Positions 1 to 6,649 of a stretch of 10,565 bases of DNA are shown piece after piece. The DNA is from Actinomycetota bacterium. GTDB taxonomy: Bacteria > Actinomycetota > Thermoleophilia > Solirubrobacterales > Solirubrobacteraceae. The notes beneath the pieces were generated by a model. It did no database searches, was not told where the DNA came from, and saw only the letters and a list, made by a program, of their open reading frames with translations. The stretch is from contig VAWY01000162.1 of assembly GCA_005888335.1 (NCBI GenBank), positions 1 through 10,565 on the forward strand, given 5' to 3'. The position numbers were made by a program, and so were the translations under genes. How positions within the stretch are numbered: position 1 is the first letter of the stretch; each line of letters begins with the position of its first letter.

Positions 1-140
1 CGCCACCCCGCCCGCGGACGGCCCGCTCACTTCCCTTCGGCGCCACAGGCCTCGTCCGACCGCCACGACGTCGCGCGCGGAGCGCCCCGCGGCGGCGCGC
101 GCATCGCCTCCGTCGTGACCACCCGGCCGTGTCCTATCTG

Positions 141-146
141 TAGCGT
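141..146 (+). promoter_or_regulatory. -10-like box TAGCGT just before the oxidoreductase start
   Basis: TAGCGT fits the actinobacterial -10 pattern TANNNT and lies 8 nt before the ATG at 155. No Shine-Dalgarno sequence is visible between box and ATG. No convincing -35 is found at 16-18 bp; GTGACC at 115-120 is 20 bp away. The same kind of box precedes the genes at 4782, 7345 and 7767. Promoter function is inferred. Confidence 0.4.
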
Positions 147-154
147 CCCGGGCG

Positions 155-1165
155 ATGGCCCTTCGCGGGCGTGAGATCCAGCTGGCCGCACGGCCGCAAG
201 GCGAGCCGCGCGACACCGACTTCCGCCTCGCCGAGGTCGACGTCCCCGAGCCCGGCCAGGACCAGGTGCTGATCCGCAACGCGTGGATGTCGGTCGACCC
301 GTACATGCGCGGGCGGATGAACGACGTTCCCTCCTACGTCCCGCCGTTCGCCCTCGACGCGCCCCTCGAGGGCGGGGCGGTCGGCGAGGTGATCGCCTCC
401 AACGCCGACGGCGTGGACGTCGGCGACTGGGTCCTGCACAACTTCGGCTGGCGCGACTACACGATCGCGGATGCGAGCGCCGTGCGCGTGGTCGATGTCG
501 CGCTGGCTCCGGCGCAGGCCTACCTCGGCGTGCTCGGGATGCCCGGGTTGACCGCGTACGTCGGGCTCCTCGACATCGCGGGCCTGCGCGAGGGCGACGT
601 CGTGTTCGTGTCGGGGGCGGCGGGCGCCGTCGGCAGCCTGGCCGGCCAGATCGCCAAGCAGCGCGGGCACCGCGTCATCGGCAGCGCCGGGTCCCCCGAG
701 AAGGTCGCTCACGTCACCGGCGAGCTGGGCTTCGACGCCGCGTTCGACTACCACGGCGGCGACGTCGCCGCGCTGCTGCGCGACGCGGCGCCCGAAGGCA
801 TCGACGTCTACTTCGACAACGTCGGCGGCGAGCACCTCGAGGCGGCGATCGCCAGCCTGCGCCAGAACGGGCGCGTCGCGCTGTGCGGCGCGATCTCGCA
901 GTACAACGCCGCGGAGCCGCCATGCGCGCCGCGCAACCTCGGGCAGGCGATCGGCAAGCGCCTGACGCTGCGCGGGTTCATCGTCAGCGACCACGGCCAT
1001 CGGATGCGCGACTTCGCGCGGGAGGTGGGGGCGTGGCTGCGCGAAGGGCGCATCCACCACCGCGAGACGGTGGTCGACGGCCTCGAGCGGTCGCCGGCGG
1101 CGTTCATCGGCCTGCTGCGCGGCGAGAACACCGGCAAGATGCTGGTCAAGCTCGGCGAGGGCTGA
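155..1165 (+). CDS. NADPH-dependent MDR oxidoreductase, CurA/PTGR type
   Basis: A 336-residue protein of the zinc-independent medium-chain dehydrogenase/reductase superfamily, closest in motifs to the prostaglandin/leukotriene reductase and curcumin reductase (CurA/YncB) group. These enzymes reduce the C=C bond of alpha,beta-unsaturated ketones or aldehydes with NADPH in the cytoplasm. The N-terminal catalytic fold has the family signature VDPYMRGRM near residues 45-55. The Rossmann segment has VFVSGAAGAVGS at about 150-162, with the glycine-rich NADP loop. YFDNVGG at 219-225 and GRVALCGAISQYN near 237-249 are also typical. No catalytic-zinc cysteine/histidine set is seen. Length matches the family (about 330-345). 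The ATG at 155 gives the usual N-terminus, 8 nt after a TAGCGT box. The substrate cannot be told from sequence, and the next gene (dnaE2) has its own promoter and is not functionally related. Confidence 0.9.
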   Translation: MALRGREIQLAARPQGEPRDTDFRLAEVDVPEPGQDQVLIRNAWMSVDPYMRGRMNDVPSYVPPFALDAPLEGGAVGEVIASNADGVDVGDWVLHNFGWRDYTIADASAVRVVDVALAPAQAYLGVLGMPGLTAYVGLLDIAGLREGDVVFVSGAAGAVGSLAGQIAKQRGHRVIGSAGSPEKVAHVTGELGFDAAFDYHGGDVAALLRDAAPEGIDVYFDNVGGEHLEAAIASLRQNGRVALCGAISQYNAAEPPCAPRNLGQAIGKRLTLRGFIVSDHGHRMRDFAREVGAWLREGRIHHRETVVDGLERSPAAFIGLLRGENTGKMLVKLGEG

Positions 1166-1173
1166 GCCTGAGC

Positions 1174-1208
1174 TTGCCGTCCGGCCGGCATGCGAACATC
1201 TGTTCGTC
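1174..1208 (+). promoter_or_regulatory. dnaE2 promoter: -35 TTGCCG with -10 inside the LexA box
   Basis: TTGCCG at 1174-1179 is a plausible -35, identical to the -35 of the promoter at 6650. A 17-bp spacer places the -10 at 1197-1202, within the LexA box; the hexamer there (CATCTG) is a poor match to TANNNT. Transcription would then begin at or next to the A of the ATG at 1209, so the mRNA would be leaderless. No Shine-Dalgarno sequence fits between box and start. This is a model from spacing, not a certain promoter. Confidence 0.45.
1193..1206. promoter_or_regulatory. LexA operator (SOS box) of dnaE2
   Basis: CGAACATCTGTTCG contains the perfect inverted repeat GAAC-N4-GTTC with flanking C and G, matching the Gram-positive/actinobacterial LexA consensus. 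It ends 2 bp before the dnaE2 ATG. In M. tuberculosis and other bacteria dnaE2/imuC is a core SOS gene, so motif and gene support each other. LexA bound here would cover the -10 region and the start site of transcription and block initiation until RecA-induced LexA cleavage. Confidence 0.88.
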
Positions 1209-4200
1209 ATGCCGCCGCCGTACACCGAGCTTCACCTGCACTCGGCCTACTCGTTCCTCGACGGGGCCTCGATGCCCGACGAGCTGGTGCCGCGCGCGCT
1301 GGAGCTGGGCTACGACGCCGTCGCGCTGACCGACCACAACTCGCTGTCGGGCGCGATGGAGTTCGCCCAGCAGGCCAAGGCGCTCGGGCTGCGGGCGCTG
1401 CACGGCGCCGAGATCGATCTCGACGACGATCGGCATCTGACGCTGCTCGTGCGCGACGCGCGCGGATGGCGCAACCTCTGTCGGCTGTTGACGCGCGCGC
1501 ACGCGCATACGCGTGAGGCCGGCCGGCCGGGATGGGTGGGGGAGCCGTCGGTGTCGCTGGCCGACGTCGTCGAGCACGCCGAGGGCCTGGTCTGCCTGAG
1601 CGGCTGCGCGCGCCAGGGGGTGCGCGACGAGCCCACGATGCGCCGGCTGCTCGAGGCGTTCAGCCCGGACGCGTTCCGTGTCGAGCTGCAGCGGCCGTAC
1701 GCCCGCCATGACCGCACGCTCAACCGCGGCCTGGCAGCGCTCGCGGCGCGACTCGGGGTGCCGTGCGTGGCTACGGGCAACGTCCACGCGCACACGCGCG
1801 CGCGGGCGCAGCTGCAGGACGTCTTCGTGGCGATCCGCGAGCACACGACGCTCGACGCCTCCGAGCCGCTGCGCCGCGGCAACCACGCGCATGTCCTCGC
1901 GGCGCCGGCCGCGATGGCCGCGCGCTTCGCCGACCACCCCGACGCGGTGGCCGAGACCGCCCGGCTGTCCGAGACGCTGCACTTCGACCTCACCCAGGAC
2001 CTCGGCTACCGGTACCCCGGCGCCGAGGACCCCACCGCCGACCGGCGACTGGCGGAGCTGTGCGCGGCGCGGCTGGAGGATCGCTATCCGCCCGGTCACC
2101 CGCATCGCTCCGAGGCGCTGGTGCGTCTCGAGGACGAGCTGCGCATCGTCCGCGCGCTCGGGCTGTCGGGATTCTTCCTGCTGCATCACGAGCTGCTCGA
2201 GCTTGCGCGCGAGGTCGCCGCGGAGGTGCGCGGCCCCAGCCTCGCGCGCCAGGTGCTGCCGCCGGGCCGCGGCCGCGGCTCGTCGGTCTCGTCGATCGTC
2301 TGCTACCTCACCGGGCTCTCGCACGTCGACCCCATCGCCAACCGGCTGGCGCTCGGGCGCTTCCTCAACGAGGAGCTCACCGCGCTGCCGGACATCGATC
2401 TCGACTTCCCGCGCGACGTGCGCGAGGTCCTCATCCCGCGCGTGCACGACCGCTACGGGCGCGACCGCTCCGCGCTCGTCGCCGCGTTCCCGACGTACCG
2501 GTCGCGCGGAGCGATCCGCGAGATCGGCAAGGCGCTCGGCCTGCCGCTGGGCGAGGTCGAGCGGGTGGCGCGCTCGGCCGACGGGTGGAGCAACGCGGTG
2601 GGGGAGGACATCGCGGTCGCGCTCGGGCCCGGGCGCGAGCGAGAGGGGCGTTGGGCGTGGCTGGCCTCGCTGTCGCGCGAGGCGTATGGCCTCCCGCGCC
2701 ACCTCTCGCAGCACTCGGGCGGGATGATCGTCGCCACCCGGCCGCTCATCGACTGCTGTCCGGTGCTGCCCGCGGCCATGGAGGGTCGCCAGATGGTCCA
2801 GTGGGACAAGGACTCCTGCGCGGATGCCGGCTTTCTCAAGATCGACCTGCTCGGGCTGGGGATGCTGTCGGCGGTCGAGCGCTGCGTGGATCTCATCGCG
2901 CGACGCCGCGCCGAGACGATCGACCTCTCGCGCATCCGCTTCGACGACCCCGAGACGTACCGGACGATCCAGAACGCCGACACGACCGGCGTCTTCCAGA
3001 TCGAGAGCCGGGCGCAGATGGCCTCGCTGCGCCGCACCCGGCCCGAGAACCTCGACGACCTGACGGTGCAAGTGGCCATCGTGCGGCCGGGGCCGATCGT
3101 CGGCGGCGCGGTCAACCCCTACATCAAGCACCGCCAGCGCCTGCGCGAGGACCCGAGCTTCCAGGTCCCCTATCCGCATCCCTCGCTCGAGCCGGTCCTG
3201 CGCGAGACGCTCGGGACGATCATCTTCCAGGACCAGGTGCTCGAGGTCGCCCAGGCCTTCGCCGGCTTCTCGGCCGGCGAGGCCGAGGGCCTGCGCCGTG
3301 CGATGAGCCGGCGCCGCTCGGAGGCGGCCATCCGCGCCTACCAGGAGCGCTTCATCTCGGGCGCGATGGCGGCGCATCCCGACGTCGACCGTGCCACGGC
3401 CGAGGGCGTGTGGTCGATGGTCGCCGGCTTCTCGGGCTTCGGCTTCCCCAAGGCGCACGGCGCGGCGTTCGGCCTGCTCGCCTACCAGTCGACGTGGCTG
3501 CGCGTCCACTACGCGCCAGAGTTCCTCTGCGCGCTGCTCGACGAGCAGCCGATGGGCTTCTATCCGCCCGACGGGCTCGTCCACGAGGCGCAGCGCCGCG
3601 GCCTGGAGGTCCTGCCGCCCGACGTCAACGCCAGCGCGGTGGGCTGCACGGTGACGGACGCCGGCGCCATTCGCCTCGGCCTCGGCTACGTCCTCGGCGT
3701 CCGCCGAGACGAGGTCGAGGCGCTCGTCGCCGAGCGCGACCGCAGCGGCCCCTTCCGCTCCATCGAGGACCTCGCGGCCCGCGCCGGCGCCGGCCGCCCC
3801 TCCCTCGAGCACCTCGCCTGGTCGGGCGCCTGCGACGCCCTCGTCGCCCCGCCCGAGTCGGTCGCAGCCGAGCACGAGCGCGCTGCGGCCGCGCGCTCCG
3901 CCTCCGTCGGACCGCTCGGCCGCCGGCTCGCGCTCGTCGAACCGCCGCCGCGTGCGCCCGCCCCTGCCCGCCGGCCTGCCCCGCGGCGCGCTGCGCTGTG
4001 GCAGCTCGGCGTCGCCGCCCCGGGCGTGCGCGTCGGGGAGCAGGGGACACAGCTCGCGCTCGCCCTGCCGCTGCCGCCGGCGCCCGACCTGCGGGCGCTG
4101 TCGGACTGGGAGCGGCTCGTCGCGGATTACGCGACGACCGGCGTGGCCATCGAGCACCATCCGATGGAGCTGCTGCGGCGCAGCCTCGAGCGCGGGGGCA

Positions 4201-4715
4201 TCGCCTCCAGTCGCGACCTCGATGCCGTGCCCCACGGCGGGCGGGTGCGGATCGGCGGGCTGGTCATGGCGCGCCAGCGGCCCGCGACGGCCAACGGCGT
4301 CACGTTCCTGCTGCTCGAGGACGAGTTCGGGACGATCAACCTCATCGTCCCGCCGCCGGTCTACGCCCGCCATCGCCTGGCCGTGCGCGCCGAGCCGCTG
4401 GTGCTCGCGGAGGGCAAGCTCGAGCGCTTCGCGTCCGCCGGCGGGGCGATCAACGTCCTGGTGGACTCGATGCGGGCGCTGGAGTCGCCCGATCAGCCAG
4501 CGGCCCCCGTCGCCGAGCTGCCGGGGGTGGCGTCGGGGCGGGTGCCCGACCAGGCGAGCGAGCCCACGCCGCTCGACGTCATCCAGGAGCGCAAGGTGCG
4601 GGCGGCTCGAGAGGAGCGCGAGGAGCAGGAGCTCGTCGCGGCGGCCGGTGGAGCGAGCGACTTCCGGGCCGTCGCGCCGCCGGTCATGTCGTTTACGCAG
4701 GGACGCCGGCGATGA
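1209..4715 (+). CDS. dnaE2: Error-prone DNA polymerase III alpha subunit DnaE2/ImuC
   Basis: A C-family DNA polymerase of 1168 residues, slightly longer than the usual DnaE2 (about 1030-1150). It is expected to carry out mutagenic translesion synthesis in the SOS response, normally with ImuA' and ImuB. The N-terminal PHP domain has ELHLHSAYSFLDG (His9, His11) and TDHN at 41-44. The palm carries the catalytic aspartates: PDIDLDF with Asp395 and Asp397, and KIDLLGL with Asp546. FGFPKAHGAAF followed by a QPMGFYPP segment is the ImuC-type signature that separates it from replicative DnaE1. A helix-hairpin-helix region, an Ala/Pro/Arg-rich linker near 895-935 and an OB-fold around 1010-1050 (DEFGTINLIV) follow. 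The ATG at 1209 starts the PHP domain at its usual point and lies 2 bp after the LexA box. No imuA' or imuB lies beside it, so those partners should be elsewhere or absent. Confidence 0.96.
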   Translation: MPPPYTELHLHSAYSFLDGASMPDELVPRALELGYDAVALTDHNSLSGAMEFAQQAKALGLRALHGAEIDLDDDRHLTLLVRDARGWRNLCRLLTRAHAHTREAGRPGWVGEPSVSLADVVEHAEGLVCLSGCARQGVRDEPTMRRLLEAFSPDAFRVELQRPYARHDRTLNRGLAALAARLGVPCVATGNVHAHTRARAQLQDVFVAIREHTTLDASEPLRRGNHAHVLAAPAAMAARFADHPDAVAETARLSETLHFDLTQDLGYRYPGAEDPTADRRLAELCAARLEDRYPPGHPHRSEALVRLEDELRIVRALGLSGFFLLHHELLELAREVAAEVRGPSLARQVLPPGRGRGSSVSSIVCYLTGLSHVDPIANRLALGRFLNEELTALPDIDLDFPRDVREVLIPRVHDRYGRDRSALVAAFPTYRSRGAIREIGKALGLPLGEVERVARSADGWSNAVGEDIAVALGPGREREGRWAWLASLSREAYGLPRHLSQHSGGMIVATRPLIDCCPVLPAAMEGRQMVQWDKDSCADAGFLKIDLLGLGMLSAVERCVDLIARRRAETIDLSRIRFDDPETYRTIQNADTTGVFQIESRAQMASLRRTRPENLDDLTVQVAIVRPGPIVGGAVNPYIKHRQRLREDPSFQVPYPHPSLEPVLRETLGTIIFQDQVLEVAQAFAGFSAGEAEGLRRAMSRRRSEAAIRAYQERFISGAMAAHPDVDRATAEGVWSMVAGFSGFGFPKAHGAAFGLLAYQSTWLRVHYAPEFLCALLDEQPMGFYPPDGLVHEAQRRGLEVLPPDVNASAVGCTVTDAGAIRLGLGYVLGVRRDEVEALVAERDRSGPFRSIEDLAARAGAGRPSLEHLAWSGACDALVAPPESVAAEHERAAAARSASVGPLGRRLALVEPPPRAPAPARRPAPRRAALWQLGVAAPGVRVGEQGTQLALALPLPPAPDLRALSDWERLVADYATTGVAIEHHPMELLRRSLERGGIASSRDLDAVPHGGRVRIGGLVMARQRPATANGVTFLLLEDEFGTINLIVPPPVYARHRLAVRAEPLVLAEGKLERFASAGGAINVLVDSMRALESPDQPAAPVAELPGVASGRVPDQASEPTPLDVIQERKVRAAREEREEQELVAAAGGASDFRAVAPPVMSFTQGRRR

Positions 4716-4766
4716 GGCTGCCCGCGCGGCACCACGGCCACCGAGCCCGATCGCCGCCTCGGGCGG

Positions 4767-4772
4767 TAGGGT
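4767..4772 (+). promoter_or_regulatory. -10-like box TAGGGT before the cytochrome gene
   Basis: TAGGGT matches TANNNT and ends 9 nt before the ATG at 4782, inside the 66-bp gap after dnaE2. Neither a Shine-Dalgarno sequence nor a recognisable -35 is seen. A separate, nearly leaderless transcript would keep the cytochrome outside SOS control. Inferred. Confidence 0.42.
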
Positions 4773-4781
4773 CCCGCCGCG

Positions 4782-5279
4782 ATGTTCATCTGGGTGATCC
4801 TCGCGTTCTGGATTCTGCTCGGCCTCGGGGTCTTCTTCGTTGCCTTCCGCGGCGGCCGGCGCCGCGGTCCGCGGGGCGCTCCGCCCGGCGAGACTCGATC
4901 CTCCAGGCGAGCCGTCGCGATCGGCTCGCTCGCGGTCTGGGCGGTGTTCGGACTGGGCCTGCCGGCTCTGGTGCTGGCCACGAACGGCGGCGACCACAAG
5001 AGCAAGCAGGCGCCCGGCGGCGTGGATCTGATGCCCGCGGAGGTGCACGGCCGCGAGCTCTTTACCAAGAACTGCGCCACCTGCCACACGCTGCGGGCGG
5101 TCAACGCAGTCGGGAAGGTCGGACCCAACCTCGACCAGCTGCGTCCGCCCAAGGAACTGGTCCTCAACGCGATCGAGGCCGGTCGCGCGCGCGGCAACGG
5201 CCAGATGCCGGCGGATCTCGTCGCGGGCCAGGAGGCGAAGGACGTCGCGGCCTTCGTCGCCGCGGTCGCCGGCCGCTGA
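4782..5279 (+). CDS. Membrane-anchored mono-heme cytochrome c
   Basis: A 165-residue class I c-type cytochrome, presumably an electron carrier on the outer face of the cytoplasmic membrane. Two hydrophobic helices lie at about 2-23 and 44-66, separated by an Arg-rich loop (about 24-43). By the positive-inside rule this loop is cytoplasmic and the C-terminal heme domain is outside. The heme site is CATCH (Cys98, Cys101, His102 as proximal ligand), and GQMP with Met142 is the likely sixth ligand. The domain ends with the usual C-terminal helix (KDVAAFVAAVAG). Two anchors are more than the single signal anchor of most small cytochromes c. No oxidase, bc complex or cytochrome maturation gene is in the window, so the partner is unknown. 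The ATG at 4782 gives a hydrophobic N-terminus immediately and follows a TAGGGT box. Confidence 0.88.
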   Translation: MFIWVILAFWILLGLGVFFVAFRGGRRRGPRGAPPGETRSSRRAVAIGSLAVWAVFGLGLPALVLATNGGDHKSKQAPGGVDLMPAEVHGRELFTKNCATCHTLRAVNAVGKVGPNLDQLRPPKELVLNAIEAGRARGNGQMPADLVAGQEAKDVAAFVAAVAGR

Positions 5280-5487
5280 CGGCGAGCAGGCGCCTCCCCG
5301 CCCCCGCCGGGCCGGCGGCGACGGCTCCAGCGCCCGGCGGCTGGCGGGCCCCGGACGGCTCCGCGCCGCCTGGGCCGCGGCGAGCGCCGCTCCGCTACGG
5401 CCTCGACCGCCGCGAGCGCCGATCCCCGCGGCCAGGATCCGTCCGGAGCGAGCGGGAAGATGCGAGTTGACAGAACAACGCTTCGTC
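5280..5487. other. Non-coding stretch between cytochrome and riboswitch promoter
   Basis: A and T bases in 5280-5460 fall about equally on the three codon positions, unlike the real genes around it, so I see no gene on either strand. A GC hairpin at 5304-5318 (CCGCC, 5-nt loop, GGCGG) could help end the cytochrome transcript but has no T-run. A TTGACA hexamer at 5467-5472 has no -10 at proper spacing. The rest of the gap to 5667 is promoter and riboswitch. Confidence 0.5.
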
Positions 5488-5515
5488 TTGCAGGAGCTTT
5501 CGCCGCTGCTACGAT
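5488..5515 (+). promoter_or_regulatory. Promoter of the riboswitch transcript
   Basis: TTGCAG (5488-5493), a 16-bp spacer and TACGAT (5510-5515), which fits TANNNT. The predicted transcription start, near 5522, falls just before the first conserved riboswitch element at 5531, as expected for a leader RNA. Motif and position only. Confidence 0.55.
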
Positions 5516-5521
5516 GCCCGC

Positions 5522-5662
5522 CGTTCAAACCGCTGAGTCTTCGGCCGAACCGCCCTCGGCCGGGGAGCGGGGGACCCAGGTCCTGGGGCGAATCGCCGCA
5601 AGGCGTAGCGCGTGCTCTTTCAGCGCGAGCCCGACAGCTAACCCCGTAAGCCGCAGAAAGAG
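5522..5662 (+). promoter_or_regulatory. c-di-AMP riboswitch (ydaO-yuaA family)
   Basis: The conserved blocks of the ydaO aptamer occur in order and spacing. CGCTGAGTC (5531-5539) is followed by a hairpin CGGCCGA/TCGGCCG (5542-5548 with 5556-5562). GAGCGGGGGACCCA lies at 5565-5578. A CCCA/TGGG hairpin leads to GGGGCGAATCGCC (5585-5597). A CGCC-GCAA-GGCG stem-loop spans 5594-5605, and a CGCG/CGCG stem (5609-5612 with 5624-5627) carries an 11-nt loop. CCCGACAGCTAACC-CCGTAAGC ends at about 5651. These match the B. subtilis ydaO aptamer closely from memory. The family senses cyclic di-AMP and usually turns its gene off when ligand is bound. The terminal helix P1 is only weakly visible (GCT/AGC plus mismatches). 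The aptamer ends about 16 nt before the ATG at 5668, which favours control of translation start. Confidence 0.92.
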
Positions 5663-5667
5663 AAGGA

Positions 5668-6510
5668 ATGTCGGAGGCGCACGCCCGCGCGTGGTGGGAA
5701 GACGTCCAGCATCTCCGTGAGGCTGCCGAGCAGCGCATCGCGGAGCGAGAGCGTGCGCAGCGCGAAGGCCGACTGCGGCCCCGCGCGGACCGCTCGCCGT
5801 CGGCCGTGACGAGCTCGCCCGCCGCCGCGACCAGCTCGTCGGCGCGCAGGGCCGCTTCGTCGGCGCGCGTCGCAGCATCGCCCGTGGCGATCGCGCACTC
5901 GCGCTCGGCGGCGGCGGGTTCCCCGAAGGCCGTCGCCGCCTCGGCGGCAACGGCCGCCGCGACCGCGACCGCGACCGCGCTCGCCATCGATCTCGAGCCC
6001 GAGCTCGACCCCGAGCTCGACCCGTTTGCCGAGCGCCACCGCGACGAGCACCGCGGCCGCTTCGAGCGCGAGGCAGCCGCGACGCGAACGGGACGCTTCG
6101 ACCGCCAGACCGACGTCGATCGTGGCTCCCGGCGGGGCCGCTCCACGGGAGCTCGCGTCGACGACCGTGCTTCTGATCAGCGCGAGCGGCCGAGCCGTCG
6201 CGAGGAGCTGAGCCGGCTGGCGCGCGAGCAGGCGCGCGCCGCCACCGCGCCGCGCCCGCGCGCCGGCAGTGACCAGGCCGCCGCGACCGCCCGGCGCACG
6301 ATCGAGATCCGCGGCCAGGTGGCGCAGCGCCCGGCCATCGCCGCCGTGCCCGACCCGGTGGACCCCGCGCTGGCGGTCGCGCGCCGCCGCTCCCGCCCGG
6401 GGCCGTCGCCGGCGGAGCGCTTCGCGGCGCGCCCCGATCGCGTCGCCCAGTGGGCGTTCCTGCTCGGGCTGTTCCTCATCTTCGTCGCCGCCGTCTCCGC
6501 GCACGGGTAG
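5668..6510 (+). CDS. Unrecognised charged, tail-anchored membrane protein under riboswitch control
   Basis: I do not recognise this 280-residue protein. Residues 1-40 are charged and probably helical or coiled-coil (HLREAAEQRIAERERAQR). About 42-105 is Ala/Ser/Thr-rich low complexity. An acidic ELDPELDP motif near 113, encoded by a 12-bp tandem duplication at 5998-6021, leads into a long Arg/Glu-rich, probably disordered region. One hydrophobic helix at about 262-278 (WAFLLGLFLIFVAAVSA) ends two residues before the stop. The Arg-rich region before the helix predicts a cytoplasmic body with a membrane-anchored C-terminus. No signal peptide, enzyme motif or cell-wall-binding domain is seen. The codon-position signal shifts one phase between about 5790 and 5978 and then returns: either a real A/S/T linker or a compensated pair of frameshifts. 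The start is chosen by the riboswitch boundary; AGAAGGA abuts the ATG and AGAAAG is a weak but better spaced ribosome site. The downstream gene has its own promoter. Confidence 0.7.
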   Translation: MSEAHARAWWEDVQHLREAAEQRIAERERAQREGRLRPRADRSPSAVTSSPAAATSSSARRAASSARVAASPVAIAHSRSAAAGSPKAVAASAATAAATATATALAIDLEPELDPELDPFAERHRDEHRGRFEREAAATRTGRFDRQTDVDRGSRRGRSTGARVDDRASDQRERPSRREELSRLAREQARAATAPRPRAGSDQAAATARRTIEIRGQVAQRPAIAAVPDPVDPALAVARRRSRPGPSPAERFAARPDRVAQWAFLLGLFLIFVAAVSAHG

Positions 6511-6542
6511 CGGGCCACGACCGCGGGGGCGCGCGGCCGGGC

Positions 6543-6590
6543 GAACGGAACGCGAGCCGGCCGGCCGAACGGAACGCGAGCCGGCCGGGC
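6543..6590. repeat. 24-bp direct repeat, two copies
   Basis: Two tandem 24-bp units, 6543-6566 and 6567-6590, begin GAACGGAACGCGAGCCGGCC and differ at one base near the end. The preceding bases GGCCGGGC match the unit's end, giving about 2.3 copies. The repeat is in the gap after the gene at 5668 and codes for nothing I can support. Confidence 0.8.
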
Positions 6591-6609
6591 GCCGGCCCGC
6601 TGGGCTCGC

Positions 6610-6641
6610 GCGGCGAGAACCGCTCCGGTTCCGCGCGCCGC
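6610..6641 (+). terminator. Possible hairpin terminator after the gene at 5668
   Basis: GAACC-GCTCC-GGTTC at 6617-6631 forms a 5-bp stem. It can extend with GCGGCG (6610-6615) pairing to CGCCGC (6636-6641) across an internal loop. No clear T-run follows, only CCCCTT patches. It sits just ahead of the next promoter at 6650, which fits a terminator, but evidence is weak. Confidence 0.3.
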
Positions 6642-6649
6642 AGCACCCC

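Noticed and set aside
71..105. GC-rich inverted repeat in the left leader as a terminator of an upstream gene
   Set aside because: Only short imperfect CG-alternating stems; no upstream gene is visible and no T-run follows.
4712..4781. ATGA overlap at the dnaE2 stop as the start of a translationally coupled gene
   Set aside because: The frame gives only Arg/Pro-rich shadow sequence running through the cytochrome gene, which is clearly read in another frame from 4782.
5467..5472. TTGACA as the -35 of the riboswitch promoter
   Set aside because: No -10 occurs at 16-19 bp; TTGCAG-N16-TACGAT fits better and starts transcription just before the aptamer.
5460..5720. Small plus-strand frame (86 codons) starting at 5460
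   Set aside because: It runs through the promoter and the riboswitch aptamer, whose conserved RNA motifs explain the sequence.
1146..6146. Very long open frame (1666 codons) on the minus strand across dnaE2, the cytochrome and the riboswitch
   Set aside because: It lies antisense to several well-recognised genes, is Arg/Ala-rich without any domain, and is the usual by-product of extreme GC codon bias.
6617..6631. GAAC...GTTC palindrome as a second LexA box
   Set aside because: The spacer is 7 bp, not 4, and it is part of a longer hairpin; no SOS gene follows.
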